From Garcia nutans (Eukaryota; Streptophyta; Magnoliopsida; Malpighiales; Euphorbiaceae), in assembly GCA_947685225.1 (NCBI GenBank), contig CANTUV010000072.1, forward strand, positions 3,658,001 through 3,722,000: a DNA stretch of 64,000 nt. Reading direction: 5' to 3'. Of this stretch, positions 32,015 to 43,844 are shown piece after piece. The notes beneath the pieces are model-generated. The model was not told the origin of the DNA. It ran no database searches and saw only the letters and a program-made list of their open reading frames with translations. A program made the position numbers and the translations under genes. Position 1 is the stretch's first letter. Each line of letters begins with the position of its first letter.

Positions 32015-32893
32015 ACCCAAATCCAATCTAGTTTTGGGTCCAAGTACCCAATCACGGGTCCAAGTATCCAAATCCAATCCAATTTCGGGTTCAAATACCC
32101 AATCTCGTGTCCAAGTACCCAAATTCAATTCAGTCTCTAGTCTAAGTACCCAATTCAGTTATGGGTCCAAATATCTAGTCTCGGGTCCAAGCACCCAAAT
32201 TTAATTTAGTCTCGGGTCCAAGCACCCAAATTCAATTCAATCTCGGGTCCATGTACCTAGTCACGGGCCCAAGTACCCAAATCCAATCCAGTTTTGGGTC
32301 TAAGTACCCAACTCGGGTCCAAGTACCCAAATTCAATTCAGACTCAGGTCCAAGTACCCAGTCTCAGGTCCAAGTACCCAAATCAAATTCATTCTTGGGT
32401 CCAAGTATCCAATCTCGGGTCTAAGTACCAAAATCTAATTCAATCACGGGTCTAAGTACACAAATCAAATTCAGTCTCTGGTCCAAGTACCCAATCTCAG
32501 GACCAAGTATCCAAATCCAATTCAACCACGGGTATAAGTACCCAAATCAAATTCAATCTTGGGTCCAAGTACCCAATCTCGAGTCCAAGTACCCAATCTT
32601 GGATCCAAGTATCCAAACTCAATTTAGTCTCGAGTCCAAGTACCCAAATCAAATTCAATCACGGGTATAAGTATCCAAATCAAATTTAATCCCGGGTCCA
32701 AGTACCTAAATCCAATTTAGTCTTTGGTCTAAGTACCCAAATTAAATTTAGTCTCAGGTCCAAATACCCAATCTCGAGTCTAAGTACCCAAATCCAATTC
32801 AATCTTTGGTTCAAGTACCCAATCTCGGATCCAAGTATCCAATCACGGGTCTAAGTACTCAAATCGAATCCAAGTACCCATCCTCATCCAAAA
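32015..32893 (+). repeat. GGGTCCAAGTACCC satellite array of copy 1, right part
   Basis: About 880 bases of diverged units around GGGTCCAAGTACCC, with AAATCCAATTCAATCTC-type spacers. GGGT and ACCC at the unit ends can pair. The frame at 31832-32140 runs through the repeat and is not a gene. Tandem arrays in this place are a known feature of Ogre/Tat-lineage 3' tails. Confidence 0.9.
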
Positions 32894-32906
32894 TTTATTC
32901 AAAGTC

Positions 32907-34645
32907 ATGTTCAAATTTTCTGCGGCGGCAAGGCAATTCACTTGCAGAAAATTTCTGCGGTGAATTCGACACTGCCCAATTTGCCGCAGTTAGGCTTGCC
33001 CAGCTAGCCCACCACCGATCCTTGCAACAATTTTTGCCAGTGCAGCCTGCGGGCCCGGCAGCCCACGCACGCTGCCAATTTTTTTACTAAACCTTATTTT
33101 ATTTGGTTTTGTAGTTTTTCCTAAATAGTTAGTATTTTCTTATTAAAATAGGATTAGGTCTTTATTTTTTCTTATAAATACCACATTAAAACAAAAGAAA
33201 AAAAATGGAGATAGAAAACTCTAGAGACAGAAGGGAATGGATTAAACCCTAATGACGGGGAAGAAAAGAGAGAAAAACCTTAGAGGACGGCAATTATTGG
33301 AAGAAACTTTGGACTTTTATTTTTCGAGGAGAGTTGGAAACTTTTGGGGCTTTCAATAAACCCTAGCAAGCAAGAAGAAATCCAAAACAACAACACAGAA
33401 CAGAAGGCGATGAATCTGAAATATCAAGCAAAAAAGCAATCAACATAGCAGTGGCCTAGCTCACTGTCTTGTTCTCAATTCAACTAACAAATACAAAGGT
33501 AATGTAATCATTGTCTTTATCAAAGCTCATCAAAAATTTCGTTCAAACTATTTTGGTGGAGCCAACAAATGGAGGTGTGTCTTTCTAACTTTATTCATTT
33601 AAATTTATACTGAGATAACTTATTATTGTTTCATCTATCAGTCTTTCTTCATTTAAAGTTTATTCTTTTAACTTTTAATTTATATAAAAATATACAGTGA
33701 TCATAGTAGTTTATTTATCAAAATATGATTTCATGCAGTAGCTTAATTATCAAAATCTCAATCACATATTTTTAAATAACTCAAAACAATAGTCTATTTT
33801 CTCAGACCCTAATCAATACAGTAAACCTTAATAGTCGTAAGCCATATTTCATATTTTAAAATCCTAGAAACCCTATTTCATGATGTTAGTCCCAAACCCT
33901 AATTAAATCAATTTTCCAAAATCTTCATGGTAGCCTCTTCTTTTAAAAATAATTATGATAGTGTTAGTTTTCTTAGAAATCTTAACCCTAATTTAAAATT
34001 GTGAGCCCTAAACCCTAATATCTTAAGGATCCAAAACCCTAAATTAATGATGTTAGCCCTAAACCCTAATTTGATTAACCAGAAATGTTACTTCTTCCTT
34101 AAAATTATAAAACTCTAATCAATTCCATTTTTTCAAAAACCCTCACAGTAGCATAAATAATAAATATAATAATTTTGAAATCCCAAAACCCTAAATGTTA
34201 ATTAATGAATCCTAATTGAGACATAAACCTAAATTTGTATCTTTATTTGCTTTATTTTATTTTAGATTTGATTATGTAGTTTATTATATGTTTTGATGGT
34301 TGATTTATTTAATTTCAATGCTTGATTATTTAATTTATCAGCGATGGATGATTTCTTTAATATTATTATTATTTGTTTATTTTGATATTAAAATTGTAAG
34401 AGGTATGTTTCCATTATTGTGTACCTCATTAATTAATTTTCATGTAATTTAAATTGCTTTTATATTTTGGTATTAATGTAAAGGACATGTTTTCACCTTT
34501 CGGTGGGTGTCCCATTTAGTTTTAGACATGGACGATGTAAGGACATGTTTCCATCCTCAGATGGGTGTCCATTTATTTGCTTTGATTGGACATTGCTTTG
34601 ATTTTAATATGACGATGCTTTATTTTAATTGTTGCATGTAGTATG
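32907..34645 (+). repeat. 3' LTR of copy 1 (LTR C), 3' end cut
   Basis: Clear similarity to LTR B starts near 32950 and continues to GTTGCATGTAGTATG at 34645, where LTR D begins. LTR B continues GATTATATTTAAG from that point. The first bases do not match the TGTAGAACC start of LTR B, so the left edge is uncertain and U3 was probably altered. A TATA box lies at 33173-33180 and the three hairpins at 34400-34427, 34483-34512 and 34541-34570. The frame at 32806-33090 crosses the satellite/LTR edge and is rejected. Confidence 0.75.
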
Positions 34646-36813
34646 TGTAGACCCTTAATTTTTGACACAATCCGATCCAATATGCTTTATTTAGTCCAAA
34701 ATGATTTTTGTTGTTTAATTGGTCCAAAATAATTTTAATTAAATAATTTTTACCTTAGTATCTAATTTTTATTAATAAAAAATGAAAATAAACAAATAAA
34801 AATAAAAATCGGAGTCGAAAAAAAAATCAGCAGTGAAAATTGGTCGCGCGGGCCCGTCGGGCTAACAGTGGCTCGCCTGCGGGCGTTTCGCCCGCAGGAC
34901 GGGCTGGCACGCCCACGAGCCCGTCAGCACAGTTTTTGCCAGCGCAAATTTTTTTGACGCAATTTTTAGAATTCTATTCCAATTAGGTTTTAATTTCTTT
35001 TTTTTTATTATTATTACTTACCTTAATTAATTAGGAATAAAAAACCTAAAAACCACTATAAATAAGGATGAATTAAACCAAATTGGGGGAGGAAAAAAAA
35101 TACATAGTGACTTTAGGATTTGAAACCAAATCAAGGAAGGAAAAGGAAACACTCAATTCAATTGATATTAATAGCAGCAGTAGCACGACAAAAGAAAAAA
35201 AGGAGAATCAAAGCTTTTCTTTGGAGCTAGTTCATCCAAGAAGAGTTATTTTTTGGAGAATCAACAAAAGAAGGTATGTTTTAATTCTTTTGATTTATGT
35301 TTTACAATAGCAAAATCCACAAAATTTAAGTCTTTATTTTTAAATCAAAATCTTAGAGCTTTAATTTAATTTTTCCAAGATTAGAACATTAAAAACGTGA
35401 CTTTCTTTTCTAAAAGGACTCAAAATTGTTATTTTTTTTCTTCTTAAAAATCTTTAAACGTTAATTGAACATATTTTTCAAAACCAAAATAAAATTCTGT
35501 TTTATTTAAGATTTTAAAGTAGGCTCTTTTTCACTCAAAAAACCTTAAAAAAAACATCTTTTCTACTTATAAAAACTTCAATCCATGTGTTTAAATTCAT
35601 AAAATCTCATAAAATATCAAATTGCTTTTTTAAAACCATAAAATTATACTTTAGCCGAGAATCCAATTTCAAAGCCTAAAATCCAAAAATCATCTTTTAA
35701 ACATAAAATAATGAACCCTAACCCTTTAAAACCTTAAACCCTAACTTTTTCTAAAATTTAAACCCTTTAAAACATAAAAAACATAAGAACATAAAAAACT
35801 CAAAAAAGTCATAGTAGCTTAAATCATTATTTAAAATCATGAATTAAAAATATTTCAAAAGTGTCTAAAACTCAAGTTTTATTATTTCATCATTCAAATC
35901 TTAATTTGATTAATCAAAGTGTCTTGCCAACCTTTAAAAAAACATAAAACCTAATCTATTCTAATTACCTAAAAAGTCACAGTAGCTTAAACTTTAGAAT
36001 TTCCAAAGCCTTAACACATGAGATAAATAACCCTAAATAGAAATAGTAGCTATACTTGAACTTTTATTTGTTTTATTCAATTCCATATTTATTTATACCT
36101 TGATTTATTTCTTATGCTTTAATTTATTTAATTTTAATACTTGATTTATTTAATTTATCATGGATGGATGTTTGTTTTATATTTTGGTTAATAGCTTTAA
36201 TGAATGATTCATTTATTATGGATGATTATTTACTTTTATCAATCAATTTAGACTTCCAAAAGTTGTAAGAGGTATGTTTCCACTTAGTGGGTACTTCATT
36301 AGTTAAACATCATGTAATTTTCTATTTTAGAACCTTTGTAAAGGGCATGTTTCTACCTTTTGGTGGATGTCCTATCTAGGCATGTGATGTAAGGACATGT
36401 TTCCATCCTTGAATGGGTGTCCATTTATTTGTTTTGTTTTGTTTGGACATTGCTTTGATTTTAATACAATGATGCTTTCTTTTTATTGTATGTAGTATAG
36501 ATAATGTTATTGTACTTAAGAATTTTATAATATTAAGACCTGTAAAGGAGGTCGGTTCCAATGAACCGGGCATTGTGGGGTGCTGGGCCATTTCTCACCT
36601 TCCCCACACGTACCCAACTTTCCGAACCCATTAGGGGGTTGGGAATTCCTTAGGAATCGAGTCATCCACCCCTTTCTTTTTTCCAGGCCCGTCTGGGTGG
36701 CGACTCCATTTTCTCTTGACTTAGGTCCGTGTTCTCTAAGGCCCCGAGCCTAAACAGTGCCGAAGTTGCAAGAACCATTCCACCGGGAGTGGGGGCAAAA
36801 ATCCCCGCTCATA
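34646..36813 (+). repeat. 5' LTR of copy 2 (LTR D)
   Basis: It starts TGTAGACCCTTAATTTTTGAC and ends CTCATA before the primer site; about 2.17 kb. U3 differs from LTR B and includes a GC-rich patch at 34844-34925 with GCCTGCGGGCG and CGCCCGCAGG-type inverted words. A TATA box lies at 35057-35064, teloboxes at about 35700-36040 and hairpins at 36269-36297, 36343-36372 and 36393-36422. The frames at 35083-35310 and 36376-36591 lie in LTR sequence without domains and are not called. Confidence 0.8.
35057..35064 (+). promoter_or_regulatory. TATA box of LTR D
   Basis: TATAAATA occurs in the part of the LTR corresponding to the TATA boxes of LTR B and LTR C. It is the likely core promoter of copy 2. 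Confidence 0.6.
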
Positions 36814-36814
36814 G

Positions 36815-36832
36815 TGGCGACTCCACTGGGGA
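36815..36832 (+). other. Primer binding site of copy 2 (tRNA-Arg type)
   Basis: TGGCGACTCCACTGGGGA starts one base after the LTR end. It is the unmutated form of the site at 3751-3768. Confidence 0.8.
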
Positions 36833-37605
36833 TAAGAGAAGTTGATTCCGTTGGTCTTTATATTATTCTATTCTTTCTTATAATGATATTATCCATTGCA
36901 TATCTTAGATTGCATTGTGTGCGTGAGTTAGGACGCCCGTGTTACCCGTGTTATGTTATGTAAGGGATACCATACTTTCACTCAAGGTATGGAGATCGAG
37001 CATGGCATAACCACTCATAGCCTTGTACCGTTTGGTATATACTTGCTATGGGAACCTAAGCCTTTTAACCCAAAGACTAAAGCTCATGTAATTGGCCTAG
37101 TTACTTTCCTTAGGTTTTACCCCAAATGCATGTTGTTTGACTATGGTTAATTTATCTTGGTTTAAATCATGGCTTATTTGGTTTGTTCTTTTTCCTAATA
37201 TGACCCAAGTACATTTGCAAGCTCAAAATAAATTTTTTCTTTCTTTAAAATCCAAAAGACCAAAACTATTTTCAAAACTTTTTAAGATGGTCTTTGGACA
37301 TAAAATTTTTTGAAAAATAAATAAAAAATTCTTTGGCTCATGGCCCAAATACTATGCCCAAAATCCATTTTTCTAAAATCTTTTACAATGGGCTTAGAAA
37401 CAAAACTATTTTCACCCAACCATTTTTTACAAAGAGCTTGCAAAAATATTTAGGTCAATTATGAAATACCAAAAATCAATTGTGGGCCTAATTTACACTA
37501 AGAACAAATTAACCATGGGCTTGTTTTTGGCATGAATCATTAGTTACTTTTTCAAGTGAGAAATCTATTTATAATAAACCTCTTAATTTCGTTTTAATCC
37601 AATAT
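36833..37605 (+). other. 5' leader of copy 2, part 1
   Basis: The first ~230 bases match the leader of copy 1. The rest (37061-37605) is absent from copy 1 because of its deletion. The frames at 36757-36963 and 36953-37150 sit across primer site and leader and have no domain. The last five bases, AATAT (37601-37605), are the left target duplication of the Tekay-like element. Confidence 0.7.
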
Positions 37606-40224
37606 TGTAACACCCCCACATCCAATACATACACACTACATACACCACAATGTAGTATACATGCATCGAATATAGGAATGCTACGAATTTCTTAACATTC
37701 AAAAACATTTCCAATGATACTATAATCTTTCTCATTATACATTATAGAAAATAAGTAATTAACTTATAATATAAAAACAAAATAGATATATATATATTTA
37801 CTTAATACGCAGCGGAATTTAGAACTATTTACATATAGGAAAACATTTAAATATTTATATTTACAAATGTACATATATTCACATTATAAACAATACTTTA
37901 CAAAATATTAAAAGAGTTATACATGACTGGCAAATCTTCTATGATCTTTAAGTCCCAAAATCAACTCTTCAATGTCTACTCTCACTCGGCCTCGATGAGC
38001 TCTCGGGTTCAACTCTATCAACTCTATCACCTGCGCGATCAACACTATCGCGCTAAGCCAAGGGCTTAGTAGTATAAAACATGCTAACATTATGCTTGAA
38101 TGCTATGCAATGTCACACATTCCATTAATATCAACATCATAAGTGAAAAGCTAACATCAAACCTTTGCCTTTCACAAATCATAATCATATAAGCATATCA
38201 CATCTCAAAGTCCTTTCATGAATTTCATAATTTAATTATTTTGCCATCAATGAATCACATATAAACAAAGACAAGCATGGGCCCAAAACACACTAATATG
38301 CCATTCAATTTTCAGAGTTAATGCTTTGGTTTTATCACATTTATCATTTTCACATATACCCAACTAGGCTTCAAGGATTAGGTTCAACCAAGCTTCAAGG
38401 GGAACAAAGCATGCTAAGTCTCAACCCAACTTGGCTTCAAGAACCAAACCCAACCTAGCTTCAAGGGTTGTAACATCTCAATTAGGCTTCAAGGACTAGA
38501 CCCAACCAAGCTTCAAGGGGAGTAAAACATGTTAAACTTCAACCCAACTTGGCTTCAAGGATCAAGCCCAACCTAATTTCAAGAGATTGTTACTATCATT
38601 AGGCATGCCACCAACAACAAACTCTGAAAATGGAATAACACATTAGCCACACAAATCATTTATTATTTAATTATCATTTCCATTCTCAACTCTCATCATA
38701 GCCAATAACAATGGCCTCATATCACATATAAGTTACCATAGCCAATCACAATGGCATTATATTCCATCACATTATACATATAGCATTATTGATATAAACA
38801 TAACAAAACACATTACTCATCACATGAGTCACAATACCTGAATTATCACTTTGTTTCATATACATTACCATTATCATCATATTTATGATCAATCTCAACA
38901 TCATATGCAACAATGCAGTAATACAAGATTTGTGCTTACATACAATCATATAGGTTTTGTACTTACCTCAAAAGCAAATCACACCACTCTTAACAATTCC
39001 TTGTTCAAGATCCTTCTACTTCTTAAATCAATGATCAATCACTATCTTCAAGACCTAAATCAAAAGTAATAGTATATACTTGCTTAGGGATACACAAGAG
39101 ATAATCCAATTAGGAATTAATTAGGGCAAACCCTAACCCTGACACGCTCACCCACACGGGCGTGTCCATGACCGTGCCCTAACTCCACAACACAGAAGCA
39201 TTTACACGCTCAACAACATGGGCGTGTTCCTGGGCGTGTAAATTCTCAAATCTTACAGTAGCTATGACACGCTCAATAACACGGGCGTGTTACTGATCGT
39301 GTCAAACCTACTGCCTCCAACACAATTGACACGCCTAAAAACCCTGAACGTGCTCATGGGCGTGTCCGACCACAACCTCAGAATCCGGCTAAAACAACCA
39401 AAAACTCAACAACACACTTCTATTCCTTAACATCCACTTCAACCAATCTTCACAAAACATACCCAAAAACCTATCTCAAACTTGCAACAGCACCAAAACA
39501 AACCAAAACACATATATCAAACACAAAACACAAAATCATCTCAAAACCCTCACCATATATACAACATCATCTCTACCAACCACTTACTCTTTTCTTCAAT
39601 CCATACTCAAAATCCATCATCAAATCAACCAAACACTTCTAAACATCTCACAAACAAACAACACACTCTTAAAATCATCTATCAAATCCAAATATCATTT
39701 CAAATAAACAAAGATATCAAAAGAGAACTTACCAAAGTTATAAAACTTCTTGAATCAACAACTGGATCACTTGGATTTCCTTCAATTTGAGCTTAGCACA
39801 TCAAATCCTCTCTTGCTCTCTCTTTCCCTTTGTTAGCCGACCAAACAATGCAAAGAAAAGAAGAAGAAGAAGATGATCCACGGCAAAGAGAAGGAAAGAA
39901 GAATGAGAAGCCCAAAGTCAAATTTCCCTTTTTCCTTAAAACTCTCTCATCCAAGTAATTAAAATATTAAACAATTCAAATAAACCTCCTCCATTCATTA
40001 ATTCCTTATTAATTAATTATAAATTCAAACACAAACAAATATCTTCTTCCACTATCTCCATTCTTTGACTTTCCATTGACCTAGGTATATGTTATATATA
40101 TTCTAATATACATCACATATACACTCTCTTTAAAGAACCTTTTCTCTTTAAATAAAACATATACATTCAATCCAATATACAACAACATAATCAAAACTTT
40201 TAGGGCATGCATTGGGATATTACA
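37606..40224 (-). repeat. 3' LTR of the Tekay-like element (left copy)
   Basis: It begins TGTAACACCCCC and ends GGGATATTACA in + coordinates. It contains a TA microsatellite (37789-37798), the twin hairpin (38033-38069), CTTCAAGG repeats (38350-38590) and the ACACGGGCGTGT dyad cassette (39140-39370). Frames at 38767-39069 and 39482-39790 recur in the other LTR because the LTR is duplicated, not because they are genes. Confidence 0.92.
39140..39370. repeat. ACACGGGCGTGT dyad cassette in the Tekay-like LTR
   Basis: Repeated pairs of GACACGCTC and GGGCGTGTC. The clearest is at 39266-39303: GACACG and CGTGTC form an outer stem, then six unpaired bases on each side, then an inner stem AACACG/CGTGTT, all symmetrical over 38 bases. 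The right LTR has the same at 46632-46862, with the 38-base dyad at 46758-46795. Confidence 0.85.
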
Positions 40225-40226
40225 AT

Positions 40227-40238
40227 TCTCCCCCTCTA
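40227..40238 (-). other. Polypurine tract of the Tekay-like element
   Basis: Minus-strand TAGAGGGGGAGA lies two bases from the LTR. It is preceded by TTTCGAGGGCGAAATTTC, a word that also precedes the polypurine tracts of the two non-coding relatives. Confidence 0.75.
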
Positions 40239-40270
40239 AAAAGAAATTTCGCCCTCGAAATTACTTGATA

Positions 40271-43200
40271 TCAAGTCCGAAACAATTGAGGATATTGCTC
40301 TCGCATTGTTTGCTCACTTTCCCAAGTTGCCTCTTCCTTTAAATGATTCTTCCACAAAATCTTCACAAGTGGCACTTTCTTATTTCTCAATTCCTTCACT
40401 TCACGTGCCAAGACCGCAATTGGTTCCTCTTCAAATGTCAAATCAGGACTTACTTCGATAAATTCAATTGGCAACACATGTGATGGATCCGACCTGTACT
40501 TCCTCAACATAGAAACATGAAATATATTATGAATACGATCCAACTCAGGTGGCAAAGCAAGTCGATAAGCAACTAGCCCAATCCTTTCTAGAACTTCATA
40601 CGGTCCAATGAAACGAGGACTCAGCTTTCCTTTTCGACCAAACCTCAAAATCTTTTTCCAAGGAGACACTTTCAAAAATACTTTATCTGCCACATTATAC
40701 TTTATGTCCCTCCTCTTCAAATCTGAATAAGACTTCTGTCGGTCTGAAGCTGCTTTTAACCTATCTCGAATCATCCTCACTTTCTCCTCAGTTTCTTTAA
40801 CCAAATCAGGACCAATTATCTTACCTTCACCAAGTTCATTCCAACATAGAGGTGTCCTACACCTTCTACCATACAATGATTCAAATGGTGCCATACCAAT
40901 GCTAGATTGATGACTGTTATTGTATGCAAATTCCACAAGTGGTAAGAATCTATCCCAACCTCCAGAGAAATCAATGACACAACTTCTCAACATGTCTTCA
41001 ATAATCTGTATCACTCTCTCTGACTGTCCATCTGTCTGTGGATGAAAAGCAGTACTGAAGTGTAATCGAGAACCCAAAGCACCATGTAAACTCTTCCAAA
41101 ACCTTGAAGTAAACCGGGGATCTCGATCAGACACTATAGAAGTTGGAACACCATGCAACTTCACAATCTCATGGATATACAGCTTAGCTAATGTTTCCAA
41201 AGAGTAATCCATCCGAACTGGAAGGAAATGAGCTGTCTTAGTCAATCTATCCACAATTACCCAAATGGCATCATGCTTCCTTTGTGTCAATGGCAAACCA
41301 GACACAAAATCCATTGTCACTCTTTCCCACTTCCATTCAGGCACTGACAACGGTTGAAGTAACCCTGTTGGAACTTGATGCTTAGCTTTTACCTTCTGAC
41401 ATGTGAGACATCTGGATACAAAATCAGCAATGTCTCTCTTCAAACCAAACCACCAGTAATGCTGTTTCAAATCATGATACATCTTGGTATTGCCCGGATG
41501 CATAGTAAATACTGATTGATGAGCTTCCTCTAAAATGATTCTTTTCAAATTAACATCATCGGGTACACACAATCTGTTCTTGAACCACAAACTCCCATCA
41601 TCTTTCACAACAAAATCTCTACTCCTCCCATTCCTACAATCTGAAACAATCTTTTGAATCTTCTCATCCACCAATTGAGCTTCTTTAATCTGATCCAACA
41701 ATACTGGTTTTAAAAGCAACTGTGCCAACAATGCACCATCATCACAAGATACAAAACTAGCACACAATGCTCTCAACTCAACAAGCAACGAGAGCGAATA
41801 AACAGTCAAACCTGCTAAAGACTTCCGACTCAAGGCATCAGCAACAACATTTGCTTTACCCGGATGATAATCAATCAAACAGTCGTAGTCTTTAATCAAT
41901 TCCAACCATCTCCTTTGTCGAAGATTAAGCTCTTTTTGGACACCCAAATACTTTAAACTTTTATGATCAGTGTAGATAAAACATTTCTCCCCAAACAAAT
42001 AGTGTCGCCAAATCTTCAATGCAAACACAATGGCTGCCAACTCTAAATCATGGGTCGGATAATTTAGCTCATGCGGTTTCAACTGTCGAGAAGCATAAGC
42101 TATAACTTTACCTTCTTGCATCAGAACACAACTCAAACCCCTATGTGAAGCATCACTATAAATCACATATGGTTTATCTTCCACAGGTAAAGTAAGAACA
42201 GGCGCTTGAGTCAACATTTCTTTCAACTGATCGAAACTAGCCTGACACTGATCTGTCCACACAAATCTAACTCCCTTTCTGAGCAATCTGGTAAGTGGAG
42301 TAGCTATTAAAGAAAATCCTTTCACAAACCGTCGGTAATAGCCTGCCAAACCCAGAAAACTTCTAACTTCAGTTACATATTTTGGTGGATTCCAATTCAA
42401 AATAGCTTCAACTTTACTTGGATCAACTCTAATACCTTCCGCTGAAACTATGTGACCGAGAAAAGTAACTTGATCAAGCCAAAACTCACACTTTGACAAT
42501 TTAGCAAACAATTGCTTCTCTCTCAAGATTTGCAACACAATCCGCAGATGCTTATCATGTTCTTCCTCATTACGTGAATACACTAGAATATCATCGATAA
42601 ACACTACCACAAACTGATCCAGATAGGGCCTAAACACCCTATTCATCAAGTCCATAAAAATTACAGGTGCATTCGTCAGACCAAAAGGCATAACTAGAAA
42701 TTCATAATGCCCATACCTGGTCTGAAAAGCTGTCTTAAGAACATCATCAGCTCTGACCCTCAACTGATGGTACCCTGATATCAGATCAATTTTAGAGAAT
42801 ACTGCTGCTCCCTTCAATTGATCAAAGAGATCATCAATTCTAGGCAAAGGATATTTATTTTTAATAGTCACCTTGTTCAATTGCCTATAATCGATACACA
42901 ACCTCATAGTACCATCTTTCTTCTTCACAAATAGCACAGGAGCTCCCCAAGGAGAAACACTGGGGCGAATAAATCCTTTATCCAACAACTCTTGTAATTG
43001 CACTTTCAACTCCCTTAGTTCTGCTGGTGCCATTCGATAAGGAGCAATAGAAATAGGAGTGGTACCAGGCAATAATTCAATACCAAACTCCACCTCTCTC
43101 TCAGGAGGCAACCCTGGCAACTCTTCTGGAAACACGTCTGGGAATTCTGCAACTGTGGCTATACTATCAATTTGAGGACTCCTTACTCTAGTATCTACCA

Positions 43201-43525
43201 CATGAGCAAGATAAGCATCACACCCCTTTCTAATCAATCTCCTAGCTGTAACCGCTGAAACAAACAAGGATGCTAGCTGTTCCTGCTCATTAGATACTAT
43301 CACCTCTCTACCATCAACAGTTCTCAAAGTAACAACTTTCTTTTTACAATCCACCACAGCTCCATGTCTAGATAGCCAGTCCATGCCTAGGATCACATCA
43401 TATTCCTTAAAAGGCATCTCAATCAAATTTCCAAGGAACTCCTCACCTTGAACCACTACTGCACTATCTCGGTGCACCTTACTAACAATCACACTATGCC
43501 CTAACGGATTTGTCAACAACATCAA
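40271..43525 (-). pseudogene. pol: Tekay-like pol: end of protease, reverse transcriptase, RNase H, integrase, chromodomain
   Basis: A 1084-codon open frame, complete from late protease to the C-terminus. Residues 41-60 are the protease C-terminal part (VILGMDWLSRHGAVVDC). Reverse transcriptase spans about 180-350, with LCIDYRQLN, MPFGLTNAP and FIDD at 309-312. RNase H starts at SDASHRG (D458) and ends ADALSRK. The integrase zinc finger uses H669, H676, C706 and C709; its catalytic residues are D739, D800 and E836, with 35 residues between D and E. GPYEV (973-977) is the GPY/F module. A chromodomain-like segment (about 1028-1083, ending EEATWE...YPQLF) follows and is thought to guide integration to heterochromatin. 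The apparent start is not real: the frame joins the protease of 43494-43838 through a one-base shift near 43515-43530. All catalytic residues are intact. Confidence 0.93.
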
Positions 43526-43838
43526 ATCCTAGGGATTCAGCATGCACATTAGACACAGGCAAAACAGATGCACTAATATATGAGTGTGTGGAACCCGGAT
43601 CAATCAAAGCAAGTACTGAAATACCAAATAAAGAAAAAGTACCAGCTATGACTGCCGAAGCATCTGGTTGCTTCTGCATCACATAAATCCTCTGAGAAGA
43701 TCCAGCCTCCTCTGGTCTACTCTCCCTGGATGTAGAACCTCCTCTAGAACTGAACCCAGATCTGCCTCCTCTGCCGAACCCCCTGCCTCCTCGACCTCCC
43801 CTCACCCTAGGTCGAGAAGCTGCAGTATCCACTGACAT
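43494..43838 (-). pseudogene. Tekay-like gag end and aspartic protease
   Basis: Same frame as gag, separated from it by the TAG at 43845-43847. After a Gly/Arg-rich linker it reads ALIDPGSTHSYIS, the protease active-site loop. The first catalytic Asp is present, with DPG in place of the commoner DSG/DTG, a variant I recall from other plant Tekay-type elements. The frame runs out of register after GFDVV; pol continues in another frame. Confidence 0.8.
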
Positions 43839-43844
43839 CTGCTC

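Larger units (their letters stand above)
1741..34645 (+). mobile_element. Gag-only Ogre/Tat-like LTR retrotransposon, copy 1, broken by nested insertions
   Basis: A 5' LTR (1741-3749) is followed by a tRNA-Arg-type primer site, a leader, a decayed gag and about 3.5 kb of non-coding tail ending in a tandem-repeat array, then a 3' LTR (~32907-34645, cut). Three insertions (5815-18271, 18719-28152, 29379-32014) interrupt it. With these removed, the internal part is about 4.6 kb and holds no protease, reverse transcriptase or integrase, so the copy is non-autonomous. A gag-only structure with LTRs is known in plants as TR-GAG; assignment to the Ogre/Tat lineage rests on the primer site and the Gag zinc-finger style. 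The 3' end of the right LTR is missing here and probably lies beyond copy 2. Confidence 0.75.

Noticed and set aside
29241..32893. CRISPR-like array of regular repeats
   Set aside because: Unit lengths and spacers vary, spacers are themselves repeated, there are no cas genes, and the setting is a plant retroelement tail.
34844..34925. CpG-island-like GC-rich patch as a host promoter
   Set aside because: It lies in the U3 part of LTR D with no gene downstream other than the element itself.
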